The notes beneath the pieces are model-generated. The model did not search any database, had not been told where the DNA came from, and saw only the letters and a program-made list of their open reading frames with translations. A program made the translations under genes and the position numbers. A DNA stretch of 59,136 nt from an uncultured Bacilli bacterium (GTDB lineage: Bacteria; Bacillota_I; Bacilli_A; RF39; UBA660): the NCBI GenBank assembly GCA_934167875.1, contig CAKPMC010000009.1, forward strand, positions 1-59,136, given 5' to 3'. Shown piece by piece: positions 32,789 to 42,052 of the stretch (position 1 is the first letter of the stretch; every line of letters starts with the position of its first letter).

Positions 32789-34753
32789 ATGAATATAAGT
32801 TTAGCTTTTTTACTTATTAGTTTGATATATAGTATTTTTTTAAATATTATCTTTCGTATAAAGAAACATATATCTACAGTTGAAACTTCTATTTTTTCTT
32901 TACTTTTAGTATTAAATTTAATTGGAATATTTTTGGAAATAAGTTGTATTTTAGCTATATTTAAGCTTGGTACAAGTAGTATTATAACGATAATATGTAA
33001 TAGATTATTTCTATTATATTTAATTTCTTTTGTTATTTTATTTGGCTTTTATACCTATTATATTATTTTAGGGTTAAATAATGAAAAATTAAAAAAATTA
33101 GGAATCTTTGGTGCTACTTTATTATTTGTGATTTCTATGATAGTAGTTTTTATATTACCGTTTTCCATATATTTTGATGGAACAATTACTTATTCGTATG
33201 GTGTTGCTATTAACTATGTATATGGATTATCTTTTATTATTTCAACTTGCTCAATAATTTTTTCAATAATTAATATAAAGAAAATTTTACGAAAACGTTT
33301 AATTCTTTTACTTTCATATGTTATTGGAGCAACAGTAGCTTTTTTAATTCAAAAGTATAATCCTTCTTTAACACTAGCTACTTCGATGGAAACATTTTTG
33401 ATGTTAATTATGTATTTCACTATTGAAAATCCTGATGTAAAAATGTTAAATGAAATGACACTAGCTAAAAGTCAAGCAGAACGTGCTAACCGTGCTAAGA
33501 GTGACTTCTTAAGTAGTATGTCACATGAAATAAGGACACCTCTTAATGCTATAGTAGGTTTGTCAGAAGATATAGCTACTTATGAAGGACAAGTACCAAA
33601 AGAGGTAGTAGAAGATACCGAAGATATAAGAAATGCTAGTCAAACATTACTTGAAATAGTAGGAAATATATTAGATATAAATAAAATAGAATCAAACAAA
33701 ATGGAAATAATAGAAACAACTTATAATTTTAAAGAAGAAATAACTAAGATGTGTCGAGTAACATCAACTCGTATCGGAGATAAGAATATTAATTTTCGTT
33801 TAAATATAGCAGAAGATGTACCATATGAGTTAATAGGTGATAAAGGTAAAGTAAAAGAAATAGTAAATAATATATTCACTAATGCCATTAAGTATACAGA
33901 ACAAGGAGAAATAAATTTAACAGTTAAATGTGTTAATGATTTTGATAAGAATATAACTAATTTAATAATAACTTGCCAAGATACAGGAAGAGGAATAAAG
34001 AAGGAAAATATAGAAAGATTATTTACTAAATTTGATAGATTAGATGTAGAGAGAAATACAACGACAGAAGGAACAGGGTTAGGACTAGCTATTACTAAAT
34101 CTCTAGTAGAGATGATGGGTGGTAAAATAAATGTTCAGTCTCAATTTGGAAAAGGATCAATATTTATGATTCAAGTACCACAGGAGATAAGTAAGGTAGC
34201 TCCACCAGTAACAGAAGAAGAATTACTAAATACTGCTAAAAGTTTATATACGACTAAACCAAAGATGGAAGAAGTAATAAATATAGAAAATAAAAAGATA
34301 TTGGTAGTAGATGATAACAAACTAAATATAAAAGTAGCAAGAAGAGCACTACAAGATTTTAACTTTATAATAGATGAAGCATTAAACGGATTAGAGTGTA
34401 TTGAAAAAATAGAATCAGGAAATAATTATGATTTAATACTAATGGATATAATGATGCCAGAGATGAGTGGAACAACAGCCTTAGCTAAGTTAAAAGAAAA
34501 TCCTAATTTTAAAACTCCAGTAATAGCTTTAACAGCTGATGCGATATCAGGAGCAAAAGAAAAATATATTAGTGAAGGATTTGTTGATTATATAGCTAAA
34601 CCATTTAGTAAAGATCAAATAAAAGAAAAGCTAGATCTAATTTTTAATAAAAAAGAAGACTTAACGAAAGAATTTGATAATAGTTTTCCTAAAGAAATCT
34701 ATGATATGAATAAACCATTAAACGAAATAGATTTAAATAAAAATACTAAGTAG
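32789..34753 (+). CDS. Hybrid histidine kinase with C-terminal receiver domain
   Basis: 654 aa. Seven to eight N-terminal membrane helices (residues 1-215) form a 7TM-type sensor. Then come a dimerisation/phosphoacceptor domain with FLSSMSHEIRTPLNAIVG (His about residue 249), an ATPase domain with the N box NNIFTNAIKY, DTGRGIKK and EGTGLGLAI, and a receiver domain (about 515-635) with KILVVDDNK, the phospho-Asp in DLILMDIMMPEMSG, Thr and Lys (IAKPF). There is no DNA-binding domain, so a partner response regulator or Hpt protein must pass on the signal. None is in the window. It is cotranscribed with the AMP-binding enzyme, which may link the signal to that pathway. Confidence 0.92.
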   Translation: MNISLAFLLISLIYSIFLNIIFRIKKHISTVETSIFSLLLVLNLIGIFLEISCILAIFKLGTSSIITIICNRLFLLYLISFVILFGFYTYYIILGLNNEKLKKLGIFGATLLFVISMIVVFILPFSIYFDGTITYSYGVAINYVYGLSFIISTCSIIFSIINIKKILRKRLILLLSYVIGATVAFLIQKYNPSLTLATSMETFLMLIMYFTIENPDVKMLNEMTLAKSQAERANRAKSDFLSSMSHEIRTPLNAIVGLSEDIATYEGQVPKEVVEDTEDIRNASQTLLEIVGNILDINKIESNKMEIIETTYNFKEEITKMCRVTSTRIGDKNINFRLNIAEDVPYELIGDKGKVKEIVNNIFTNAIKYTEQGEINLTVKCVNDFDKNITNLIITCQDTGRGIKKENIERLFTKFDRLDVERNTTTEGTGLGLAITKSLVEMMGGKINVQSQFGKGSIFMIQVPQEISKVAPPVTEEELLNTAKSLYTTKPKMEEVINIENKKILVVDDNKLNIKVARRALQDFNFIIDEALNGLECIEKIESGNNYDLILMDIMMPEMSGTTALAKLKENPNFKTPVIALTADAISGAKEKYISEGFVDYIAKPFSKDQIKEKLDLIFNKKEDLTKEFDNSFPKEIYDMNKPLNEIDLNKNTK

Positions 34754-34772
34754 CTATATTACTTAGTATTTT
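34741..34772. terminator. Bidirectional terminator
   Basis: 12-bp stem AAATACTAAGTA/TACTTAGTATTT between the kinase gene and a convergent TetR gene; the left arm contains the last codons of the kinase gene and the right arm the end of the TetR gene. Confidence 0.85.
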
Positions 34773-35373
34773 TATTGTTTATTAATGAACTTACAATTTT
34801 AATAACTTCTTGCTTCATAATATCGTAATTCATAATTGAATGTTTGTGGTAAACAACTTCATGACAATAATTTTCAACTATGCCTATTATAATATGGACT
34901 TTTTCTAAAAGATTAGGGGAGTTAATACTAAACTCATTTAATGTTGCAACTATTTTTTTAGTAGTTTCAAGTTCTTTATCATGAAATATTTTAGCTATTT
35001 CTTCATCTTGATGTGATAATGCTATCATTTCTTCATGAGCTTTTTTTGATAGAGTGTGCTCTTTAATAAATACGGCAATTAATTTATCTAATATTTCTTC
35101 CAAGTTCTCATCTTTAAACTCATATGTTTTTAATATTTCCAAAATAGGGAACATAATATTATCAGAATAATTTTTAATTCCCTCAATAAATATTTCCTTT
35201 TTATCATTAAAGTATTGATAAATAATACCGGTTGAAACATTAGCATATTTGGCTATATCATTTGTATTAGTTTTATAATAACCATTTTCACACATTAATT
35301 CAAATCCCATTTTAATAATTTTCTTTCTTTTTTCAATAGATCTTTTTTGAGTAGGAATTCTTATTTCTGGCAT
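34759..35373 (-). CDS. TetR/AcrR-family repressor of the adjacent ABC transporter
   Basis: 204 aa. HTH region with YYKTNTNDIAKYANVSTGIIYQYFNDK, where the recognition helix ends in the classic YxYF. The C-terminal domain has a typical helical ligand-binding layout. It is divergent from the ABC transporter operon, and the intergenic space has a perfect 13-bp inverted repeat overlapping the transporter promoter, which makes autogenous and transporter repression very likely. The inducer is unknown; such systems often respond to antimicrobial peptides or drugs. Confidence 0.9.
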   Translation of the reverse strand: MPEIRIPTQKRSIEKRKKIIKMGFELMCENGYYKTNTNDIAKYANVSTGIIYQYFNDKKEIFIEGIKNYSDNIMFPILEILKTYEFKDENLEEILDKLIAVFIKEHTLSKKAHEEMIALSHQDEEIAKIFHDKELETTKKIVATLNEFSINSPNLLEKVHIIIGIVENYCHEVVYHKHSIMNYDIMKQEVIKIVSSLINNKNTK

Positions 35374-35422
35374 AGTATCACTCCTTTTTTTCTATAATTA
35401 TATCCTCATTAGTAATAATTTT

Positions 35423-35456
35423 CAATAAAATATGATATTTTTTTCATATTTTATTG
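35423..35456. promoter_or_regulatory. Probable TetR operator (perfect 13-bp inverted repeat)
   Basis: CAATAAAATATGA (35423-35435) and its exact complement (35444-35456) with an 8-nt spacer. The right half covers the first bases of the -35 box, so a bound repressor would block transcription of the ABC operon. Confidence 0.75.
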
Positions 35457-35482
35457 ACTGATAAATATAATAATCGTATAAT
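35454..35482 (+). promoter_or_regulatory. Near-consensus sigma-A promoter of the ABC operon
   Basis: -35 TTGACT (35454-35459), 17-nt spacer, -10 TATAAT (35477-35482), followed about 45 bases later by the ribosome site AAGGAGG and start codon of the ATPase gene. Confidence 0.85.
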
Positions 35483-35528
35483 TAATATCGAATGTGAGAT
35501 AAATATCATATTTTAAGGAGGATGATTT

Positions 35529-36239
35529 ATGGAAGAATTAATTAGTTTCAAAAACGTAAAAAAAACTTACACTGTTGGTGAAAAAAAGTATAATGCTTTA
35601 GATGGTGTAGACTTTACTATAAATAAAGGAGAATTTGTAGTAATTCTTGGACCAAGTGGTGCTGGTAAATCAACACTATTAAATTTACTTGGTGGTATGG
35701 ATAAAGTTACTAGTGGTACTATTAAGATTGGTGAGGAAGTAATATCTAATTATAATGATAGAGAACTTACTAATTATCGTAGTGAGAATGTAGGATTTAT
35801 ATTTCAATTTTATAATATTTTACCTACACTTACTGTTTTGGAAAATGTACAATTAGTTAATGAAATAGTTAAAAAGCCAAAGAATGCTAAAAAAATACTT
35901 AAAGATGTTGGACTAGAAAAACACTACAATAAATTTCCTAATCAGTTATCAGGAGGAGAACAACAAAGAGTATCAATTGCTAGGGCTATAGCTAAAGATC
36001 CACTTTTACTTTTATGTGATGAACCAACAGGAGCACTTGATTCTAAAACAGGAGTAGAAGTATTAAAACTTTTAAAGAAACAATGTGATAGTAATAATGG
36101 TGAAAATACTGTCGTTATCGTTACTCATAATTCTTTAATAGCTGAAATAGCTGATCGTGTTATTAGACTTAAAAATGGTAAAGTAGAAAGTAACGAAATA
36201 AATAAAAAACCTAAAGATATAGATGAGGTTGTGTGGTAA
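35529..36239 (+). CDS. MacB/LolD-type ABC transporter ATPase
   Basis: 236 aa. Walker A GPSGAGKSTLL, signature LSGGEQQRV and Walker B LLLCDEPTGALDS, with the H-loop in VTHNS; all catalytic residues are intact. The opening FKNVKKTYTVGEKKYNALDGV is typical of the ATPases that pair with FtsX-type permeases, working as a mechanotransmission or peptide-resistance complex. AAGGAGG precedes the start. The permease gene begins one base after its stop. Confidence 0.95.
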   Translation: MEELISFKNVKKTYTVGEKKYNALDGVDFTINKGEFVVILGPSGAGKSTLLNLLGGMDKVTSGTIKIGEEVISNYNDRELTNYRSENVGFIFQFYNILPTLTVLENVQLVNEIVKKPKNAKKILKDVGLEKHYNKFPNQLSGGEQQRVSIARAIAKDPLLLLCDEPTGALDSKTGVEVLKLLKKQCDSNNGENTVVIVTHNSLIAEIADRVIRLKNGKVESNEINKKPKDIDEVVW

Positions 36240-36240
36240 T

Positions 36241-38619
36241 ATGTTAGGAAAGAAAATGATTCGTGACATATTGCACAATAAGTCACAGTTTTTAACAATA
36301 TTTTTGATGGTTTTAATAGGTGTTATGGTATATGTAGGTATTGAATCTTATATGGATGGTATGATACAAACTGCTGATACTTTTTATACTGAAAATAACC
36401 TACAAGATTTAAATGTATTAGGTACAAATTTAACTATAGAAGATTTAAATAAAGTAAAAAAATTAGATCATGTAAATGATGCTGAAAGAAAATTGGTTGT
36501 TACTGGAATCGATGCATCAAAAGATGATAAATCATATTTAATTAGCTTTATAGAGTCAAATAATATTTCTAAGTTTTATGTGGTTGATGGTGTAGAATTT
36601 GATGCTAATAAAAAAGGTGTGTGGTTAGATAATTTTTATGCTAAAGAAAATAACCTTCATGTCGGCGATACAATTAGTATAAAATATGATACTTTTACCC
36701 TAAATGAAACAATTTTAGGATTAATTAATGTACCAGACCATTTATACGATACTAGTGATGCATCAGAATTAGTTCCAAACCGTAAAAAATTTGGTTTTGT
36801 GTATCTTTCTAGTAATGAAATACCAGAAGATTATATCAAAAGTATGGTAATGAAAGAAATGAAAATTACTGATATCAAAACTTTTGATAAATATGTAAAA
36901 GATTTTAATTATAAAGATTATATTCCATATAACTATATAATGGTTGATGTTGATAATAAAGATAATGTTTCAAAAGTTAAGAACGACATTGAAGATAATA
37001 TTAAATCAGCTTTGGCTATAGTAAAAATAGAAGATACTTCCTCTTATGTAATGTATCAAGGTGAAATAGATGAAGGGGCATCTTATGTAGGAATATTCTC
37101 AGGATTATTTTTATTTATTGCTATGTTATCAGTTATTACTACTATGACTAGAGTGGTAAAGAAACAAAAACTTCAAATAGGTACATTAAAAGCACTAGGA
37201 TTTAAAAACAGTAAAATATCTAGTCATTATATAGGATATGGTTTTTGGATATCACTATTTGGAGCTATATGTGGAATAATACTTGGAAGATTCTTTATTG
37301 GTAATGTATTTATCGGATTAGAAATGTCTTTCTTTGAAATACCTAACGGTAAAGCAGTTATTAATAATATGAGTTATGTAGTAGCAGCATGTGTAGTAGT
37401 TGTTGTTTCTTTAATTACATATCTTACTTGTAGAAAAGAACTTAAAAAAATACCAGCTGAGTCTTTAAGAAATGAACTTCCAAAAGTAAAAAATGGTAGT
37501 TTAAATTTAACTACTAAGCAGTTATTCCGTAAGATGAATTTCTCTAGTAAATGGAATTTAAGAGATATTATTAGAAATAAATTTAGAACTATTACTGGAG
37601 TTGTTGGAATAGTTGGTTGCTGTACTTTAATAGTATGTGCTTTTGGTATGTTAAATAGTATGAACCATTTTATAAAACTACAGTTTGAAGACTTATATGA
37701 CTTTGACTATAAACTTACTCTAAATGAAAATATCAGTGAAAAAAATTTAAAAGAATTAACTGATAAATATGGAAATAGTACTAGTCAAACTTTAGGCATT
37801 GAAATAAAAGATAGTAATGGAAATAGAGTAGCTAATAATATTTTTGTTGATGATAGTAATAATTTAGTTAGATTTCAAAATAGTAAAGATAAATTTATAA
37901 ATATTAATGATAATACTGGTATTTATGTTACAAGTAAATTAGCTGAAAATAATAATTATAAATTAGGTGATATTGTTACTTGGCATATATATGGTGATTC
38001 TACTTATTATGAATCTAAGATTGTTGGTTTTAATAAAGATCCACAAAATCAAAATATTACGGTTACTAGAAGTTATTTAGAAAGTTTAAATGTTAAATAT
38101 ACTCCTGATTCACTTTATACTAAGAGCGATTTAAAAGGTGTTAAAGAAATAGATGGAGTTAGCCTAATTCAAGATAAAAATACTTTAAAAGAAAGTATGG
38201 AATCTATGCTTTCTATGATGAAAGAAATGATTATCTTAATAATTTTCTTTGCAATTTTACTAGGAGCTATCATAATTTATAATATGGGTATTTTATCTTA
38301 TAGTGAAAAGGAATACCAATTTGCAACATTAAAGGTATTAGGTTTTAAAGATAAAAAGATAAAGAAAATATTTATTCAACAGAATCTTTGGATTACAGCT
38401 TTATCTGTTATAATTGGCTTACCATCTGGTTATTATTTAACTTCATGGTTATTTAAAGCTTGTTTAGATGATAATTTTGATTTTGGAGTATATATTAATA
38501 TTACTACTTATATTATAGCTACTGTTGGTACTTTCTTGGTATCTTACTTAGTTTCTAAGTTCTTAGCTAGAAAAGTTAATAAAATAGATATGGTTAGTAG
38601 TTTAAAAGGAAATGAATAA
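36241..38619 (+). CDS. FtsX-type ABC transporter permease
   Basis: 792 aa from the ATG at 36241 (MLGKKMIRDILHNKSQFLT is a standard opening). An in-frame ATG six codons upstream overlaps the ATPase gene. Two FtsX modules: an N-terminal helix, a large extracytoplasmic loop of about 250 residues, a three-helix block (about 285-405), another helix at about 450, a second loop, and a three-helix block at the C-terminus. This is the ten-helix BceB/YknZ-like layout of antimicrobial-peptide transporters. Works with the ATPase at 35529 under control of the TetR at 34759. Substrate unknown. Confidence 0.92.
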   Translation: MLGKKMIRDILHNKSQFLTIFLMVLIGVMVYVGIESYMDGMIQTADTFYTENNLQDLNVLGTNLTIEDLNKVKKLDHVNDAERKLVVTGIDASKDDKSYLISFIESNNISKFYVVDGVEFDANKKGVWLDNFYAKENNLHVGDTISIKYDTFTLNETILGLINVPDHLYDTSDASELVPNRKKFGFVYLSSNEIPEDYIKSMVMKEMKITDIKTFDKYVKDFNYKDYIPYNYIMVDVDNKDNVSKVKNDIEDNIKSALAIVKIEDTSSYVMYQGEIDEGASYVGIFSGLFLFIAMLSVITTMTRVVKKQKLQIGTLKALGFKNSKISSHYIGYGFWISLFGAICGIILGRFFIGNVFIGLEMSFFEIPNGKAVINNMSYVVAACVVVVVSLITYLTCRKELKKIPAESLRNELPKVKNGSLNLTTKQLFRKMNFSSKWNLRDIIRNKFRTITGVVGIVGCCTLIVCAFGMLNSMNHFIKLQFEDLYDFDYKLTLNENISEKNLKELTDKYGNSTSQTLGIEIKDSNGNRVANNIFVDDSNNLVRFQNSKDKFININDNTGIYVTSKLAENNNYKLGDIVTWHIYGDSTYYESKIVGFNKDPQNQNITVTRSYLESLNVKYTPDSLYTKSDLKGVKEIDGVSLIQDKNTLKESMESMLSMMKEMIILIIFFAILLGAIIIYNMGILSYSEKEYQFATLKVLGFKDKKIKKIFIQQNLWITALSVIIGLPSGYYLTSWLFKACLDDNFDFGVYINITTYIIATVGTFLVSYLVSKFLARKVNKIDMVSSLKGNE

Positions 38620-38623
38620 AATT

Positions 38624-38658
38624 AGAGCTTATACATATTTTGTGTAAGTTCTTTTTTT
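38624..38658 (+). terminator. Rho-independent terminator
   Basis: 11-bp stem AGAGCTTATAC/GTGTAAGTTCT (two G-U pairs) followed by seven T, 5 bases after the permease stop. Confidence 0.85.
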
Positions 38659-38709
38659 GATATAATTTTATAAAAAAGATGATATAATTATTATGTAATT
38701 AATAATAGA

Positions 38710-39471
38710 ATGGTATGGTATAGTATGAATAGTAAAGTTAAGAAGAAAAAAGCTGGAGTTAGCTTAATAATAGTATTATTACTATTAATAGGTGGTTATA
38801 ATTACCAAGATATTTATAATATTATCAATAATAATTTAGCATCTGTTTTAGAACAGGGTAATGTAAATAATTATTCGTATGATATAAGTGAAATACCTGA
38901 ATATAATGGATCTAGCTATGTAGTTATTAATAATAATGAACCTAATTTTTTAGAGGAAGATATTAATACAAATTCTTTTGAAATATATAGTGAACTTGAT
39001 TCATTAGGTAGATGTGGTTATGCTTATGCTAATATCAGTAAAGAATTAATGCCTACTACTGAAAGGGGTTCTATTGGTTCTGTTAAACCTAGTGGTTGGC
39101 ATACAGCAAAATATGATAATGTTGATGGTAAATATTTATATAATAGATGTCATTTAATTGGATACCAATTAACAGGAGAAAATGCTAATAATCGTAATCT
39201 TATTACATGTACTAGGTATATGAATACAGTAGGAATGTTAGAATTTGAAAATAAAGTAGCAAATTATATTAAAGAAACAAATAATCATGTTTTGTATCGA
39301 GTTACACCTATTTTTAAAGATGATAATCTACTTGCTAGTGGAGTAGAAATGGAAGCTTATTCTGTTGAAGATAAGGGAGAAGGTATTAAGTTTCATGTTT
39401 TTGTATATAATGTTCAGGATGGTATTAGTATAGATTATAAAACTGGTGATAGTAAACTAATAGAGAAATAA
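38710..39471 (+). CDS. Exported DNA/RNA non-specific endonuclease
   Basis: 253 aa. N-terminal membrane or signal helix (about residues 17-35, preceded by KKKK) followed by a beta-beta-alpha-metal nuclease domain. The core is RCHLIGYQLTGENANNRN, where the His is the general base and Asn/Glu bind Mg. The pattern is that of streptococcal DNases (EndA/Spd/mf). GYAYANISKEL and GWHTAKYDN are the usual preceding motifs. It would degrade external DNA for nutrients or uptake. The start is not settled: ATG at 38710 or 38725, neither with a strong ribosome site. It is monocistronic. Confidence 0.88.
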   Translation: MVWYSMNSKVKKKKAGVSLIIVLLLLIGGYNYQDIYNIINNNLASVLEQGNVNNYSYDISEIPEYNGSSYVVINNNEPNFLEEDINTNSFEIYSELDSLGRCGYAYANISKELMPTTERGSIGSVKPSGWHTAKYDNVDGKYLYNRCHLIGYQLTGENANNRNLITCTRYMNTVGMLEFENKVANYIKETNNHVLYRVTPIFKDDNLLASGVEMEAYSVEDKGEGIKFHVFVYNVQDGISIDYKTGDSKLIEK

Positions 39472-39496
39472 TTTAGTAATTTAATAATTTATTGAC

Positions 39497-39529
39497 GAAA
39501 CAGGTTTTAAATAATTTGTTTCTTTTTTT
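39497..39529 (+). terminator. Rho-independent terminator
   Basis: 6-bp stem GAAACA/TGTTTC followed by seven T, after the endonuclease gene. Confidence 0.65.
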
Positions 39530-39585
39530 GCTTTTTATTAGATATTTCAAAAAAAACAGAAATAATATAATCAGAGGTGGTTTTC

Positions 39586-40539
39586 TTGAATAAGAAACTA
39601 TTAATAAATAATCCAAATAAAATGGTACCAATCTGTTATGATGAAATGTTTAAGGCAGTGTTTGGTAATAGAGAATATCCTAATATCACAGCATATTTAA
39701 TAAGTGTTTTAACAGGTATCCCATATTCGTTATTAAAAGGAAAAATAGCTTTTAAAAATACTAATCAAAAATTATCACGAGTAACAGATAAGAAAGCAGA
39801 TAAAGATGTTATCTTTATTGTAGATTTAGAAGAACCATTAAAGATTAATCTAGAGATGAATAATCGAAAAACATTTAAACAAGAAATAATTGAAAGAAAT
39901 ATTTATTTTGCTAGTAATTTTTTCGGTATGGGATTAGAAGAAAGTGAAGATTATACTAATATAAAAACGACTATTCAATATAATTTTAATTTAAAATATG
40001 TAGATACAATAAATAAAGAAAAGATAGATGAATATGTACTTAGAAATAAGTATGGACATATATTAACAGAGAAGTTAAAAATAATACATATCAATATTGA
40101 AGAGTTAAGTAAATTATGGTATAGTGAAGCTAGATTTAATTATCCAGAAAATTATCAAATATTATGTGGGATATCAGCATTAATGATGTGTACAGATAAG
40201 AGTAAATTTGAGAGTGATATAAGAAGTGTACCACTAGATGAAAAGATAAGGATGGATATCGAAAGGATAGTGGAAGAAATGAATTATGATGATCAACTAC
40301 CAGAGAGATATTATGATAGAGATGAAGAATGGGATAGAATTAAAAGAACGTGTATTAAAAGTGAAATAAAAGAAGCTAGTAAAAAAGCTCTTGAATTAGG
40401 TACTAAGCAAGGTTTAAAACAAGGTGCTAACCAAGAAAAAGTAGAAATAGCTAAAAAAATGTTAAAGGAAATTGATAATTATGATTTGATTTCTAAATAT
40501 ACAGGTTTATCTATAGACGAAATAGTAAAATTAAAATAA
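39586..40539 (+). CDS. Rpn-family PD-(D/E)XK nuclease, second copy
   Basis: 317 aa from the TTG at 39586, placed five bases after AGAGGTGG. A GTG at 39577 is inside that site. It opens with VPICYDEMFKAVFGN, then the core DKDVIFIVDLEEPLKINLEMN; Asp and Glu are kept and the residue after is Asn in place of Gln or Lys, as in the gene at 23214. The C-terminal segment LGTKQGLKQGANQEK then IAKKMLKEIDNYDLISKYTG is nearly the same as in the other copy, although the nuclease domains differ. No terminal repeats were seen. Likely a host-fixed or mobile-derived recombination-promoting nuclease. Confidence 0.85.
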   Translation: MNKKLLINNPNKMVPICYDEMFKAVFGNREYPNITAYLISVLTGIPYSLLKGKIAFKNTNQKLSRVTDKKADKDVIFIVDLEEPLKINLEMNNRKTFKQEIIERNIYFASNFFGMGLEESEDYTNIKTTIQYNFNLKYVDTINKEKIDEYVLRNKYGHILTEKLKIIHINIEELSKLWYSEARFNYPENYQILCGISALMMCTDKSKFESDIRSVPLDEKIRMDIERIVEEMNYDDQLPERYYDRDEEWDRIKRTCIKSEIKEASKKALELGTKQGLKQGANQEKVEIAKKMLKEIDNYDLISKYTGLSIDEIVKLK

Positions 40540-40600
40540 TAATATAAAATAGTTTAAACTAATAAATTTATAGTATAATAGTGCTGGATTGGAGATAATT

Positions 40601-41353
40601 ATGATAACAATTAAAAGTGAAAGAGAAATTGAGTTAATGCGTGAAGCAGGAAAAATGGTTTCTATGACTCATAAATATTTAAAAAATTTTATTAAAGCTG
40701 GAATTACTACTAAAGAGCTTGATAGATTAGCAGAAGAATATATTCGTAAAATGGGTGGTGTTCCTACTTGTAAAGGATATGAAGGTTTTCCTGCTACTTT
40801 ATGTACTAGTGTTAATGATACTGTAGTACATGGTATCCCTGACAATTATAAATTAAAAGATGGAGATATTATAACTATTGATATGGTAATTGGTTATAAA
40901 GGTTATCAAGGTGATGCAGCGTGGACTTATGCTGTAGGAAATATTAGTGATGAAAAGAAATATTTAATGGAACATACCGAAAAAGCATTATATGAAGGTG
41001 TTAAACAAGTTAAACCAGGTAATCATATTGGCGATATTTCGGCTGCTGTTGAGAGTTATGCTACTAAACATAACCTTGGTGTAGTAAAAGAATTATGTGG
41101 TCATGGTATAGGTAGAGAAATGCATGAAGATCCTGAGGTTCCTAATTATGGTACTAAAGGTACTGGACCTAAGCTTAGAGAAGGAATGGTAATTTGTATT
41201 GAACCAATGCTTAATTTAGGTACTGCTGATATTTATATGCTTGATGATGATTGGACTATAAAAACTGATGATGGTATGCCAGCAGCTCATTACGAACATA
41301 CAATTTTAGTAACTAAAGATGGTTATGAGATATTAACCCCACGATTAGATTAA
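40601..41353 (+). CDS. map: Methionine aminopeptidase, type I
   Basis: 250 aa from the ATG at 40601, with GGAG six bases before it. All five metal ligands are visible in order: Asp in ITIDMVIGY, Asp in GDAAWTY, His in CGHGIGREMHEDP, Glu in CIEPML and Glu in YEHTILV; the substrate His is in VVHGIPD. Removes N-terminal Met from new proteins. A TATAAT at 40574-40579 is a likely -10 box. Some Bacillota carry two map genes and this one is not in the usual adk-map-infA ribosomal operon, so it may be the second copy. Confidence 0.95.
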   Translation: MITIKSEREIELMREAGKMVSMTHKYLKNFIKAGITTKELDRLAEEYIRKMGGVPTCKGYEGFPATLCTSVNDTVVHGIPDNYKLKDGDIITIDMVIGYKGYQGDAAWTYAVGNISDEKKYLMEHTEKALYEGVKQVKPGNHIGDISAAVESYATKHNLGVVKELCGHGIGREMHEDPEVPNYGTKGTGPKLREGMVICIEPMLNLGTADIYMLDDDWTIKTDDGMPAAHYEHTILVTKDGYEILTPRLD

Positions 41354-41356
41354 TAG

Positions 41357-41383
41357 AAATAGCATTAGCTATTTTTATTTTTG
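41357..41383 (+). terminator. Rho-independent terminator
   Basis: 7-bp stem AAATAGC/GCTATTT with a 4-nt loop and T tract after the methionine aminopeptidase gene. Confidence 0.85.
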
Positions 41384-41429
41384 GTTATTTTTTTTCTTAA
41401 ATGGATATACTATAACTAGCGGAGGTTCT

Positions 41430-42005
41430 ATGAAAAAATATATTTATTTATCTTTTTTCTTATTAGTTGCATCTTTGAATTTTAATTTAATTTTAAAACC
41501 ATTAGAACTAGTTACTGGTGGCACTCAGGGTTTGGCTTTATTAATATATTCGCTATTTGAAATAAAACCAGCTCTTTCAATTTTGATTATTAATATAACT
41601 ACTTTAATTCTTAGTTTCTTTCTTCTATCTAAATCAACAACATATGGGACAATAGCTTCTTCAATAATATATCCTTTATGTGTTAAACTAACTAGTTTTA
41701 TCCCAAATTATTCCTTTATTCAACAAAATCAAATATTATTTATCATAATAGCTGGTATTGTATGTGGTATAACTGGCGGTTATATTTATAAATTAGGTTT
41801 TTCATCAGGAGGTGTTAGTACCATTAATCTTTTAATTAATAAATATTTAAAGATTAGAGTAGCATTAGCTAATTTTTTGGTTAATACATGTATTATTATT
41901 GCAGGATGTTTTATATTTGGTATAGTAAAAGGAATTTATTCTATTAGTGTGATTGTTATTAGCAGTATTTTAATAGATTTTATATTTAAAAAGAAAAAAA
42001 TATAA
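41430..42005 (+). CDS. YitT-family membrane protein, membrane half only
   Basis: 191 aa with five or six hydrophobic helices. Family motifs NLILKPLELVTGGTQGLAL and KLGFSSGGVSTINLLINK are present (YitT_membrane, DUF161). YitT proteins are usually about 280 aa with a cytoplasmic DUF2179 domain; this one ends right after the membrane part, as short forms in some gut Bacillota do. It starts behind a GCGGAGG site. Function unknown. Single gene. Confidence 0.85.
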   Translation: MKKYIYLSFFLLVASLNFNLILKPLELVTGGTQGLALLIYSLFEIKPALSILIINITTLILSFFLLSKSTTYGTIASSIIYPLCVKLTSFIPNYSFIQQNQILFIIIAGIVCGITGGYIYKLGFSSGGVSTINLLINKYLKIRVALANFLVNTCIIIAGCFIFGIVKGIYSISVIVISSILIDFIFKKKKI

Positions 42006-42052
42006 ATTTTTAATATTTCACATAAATAACATATTTATGATTTATAACTATA

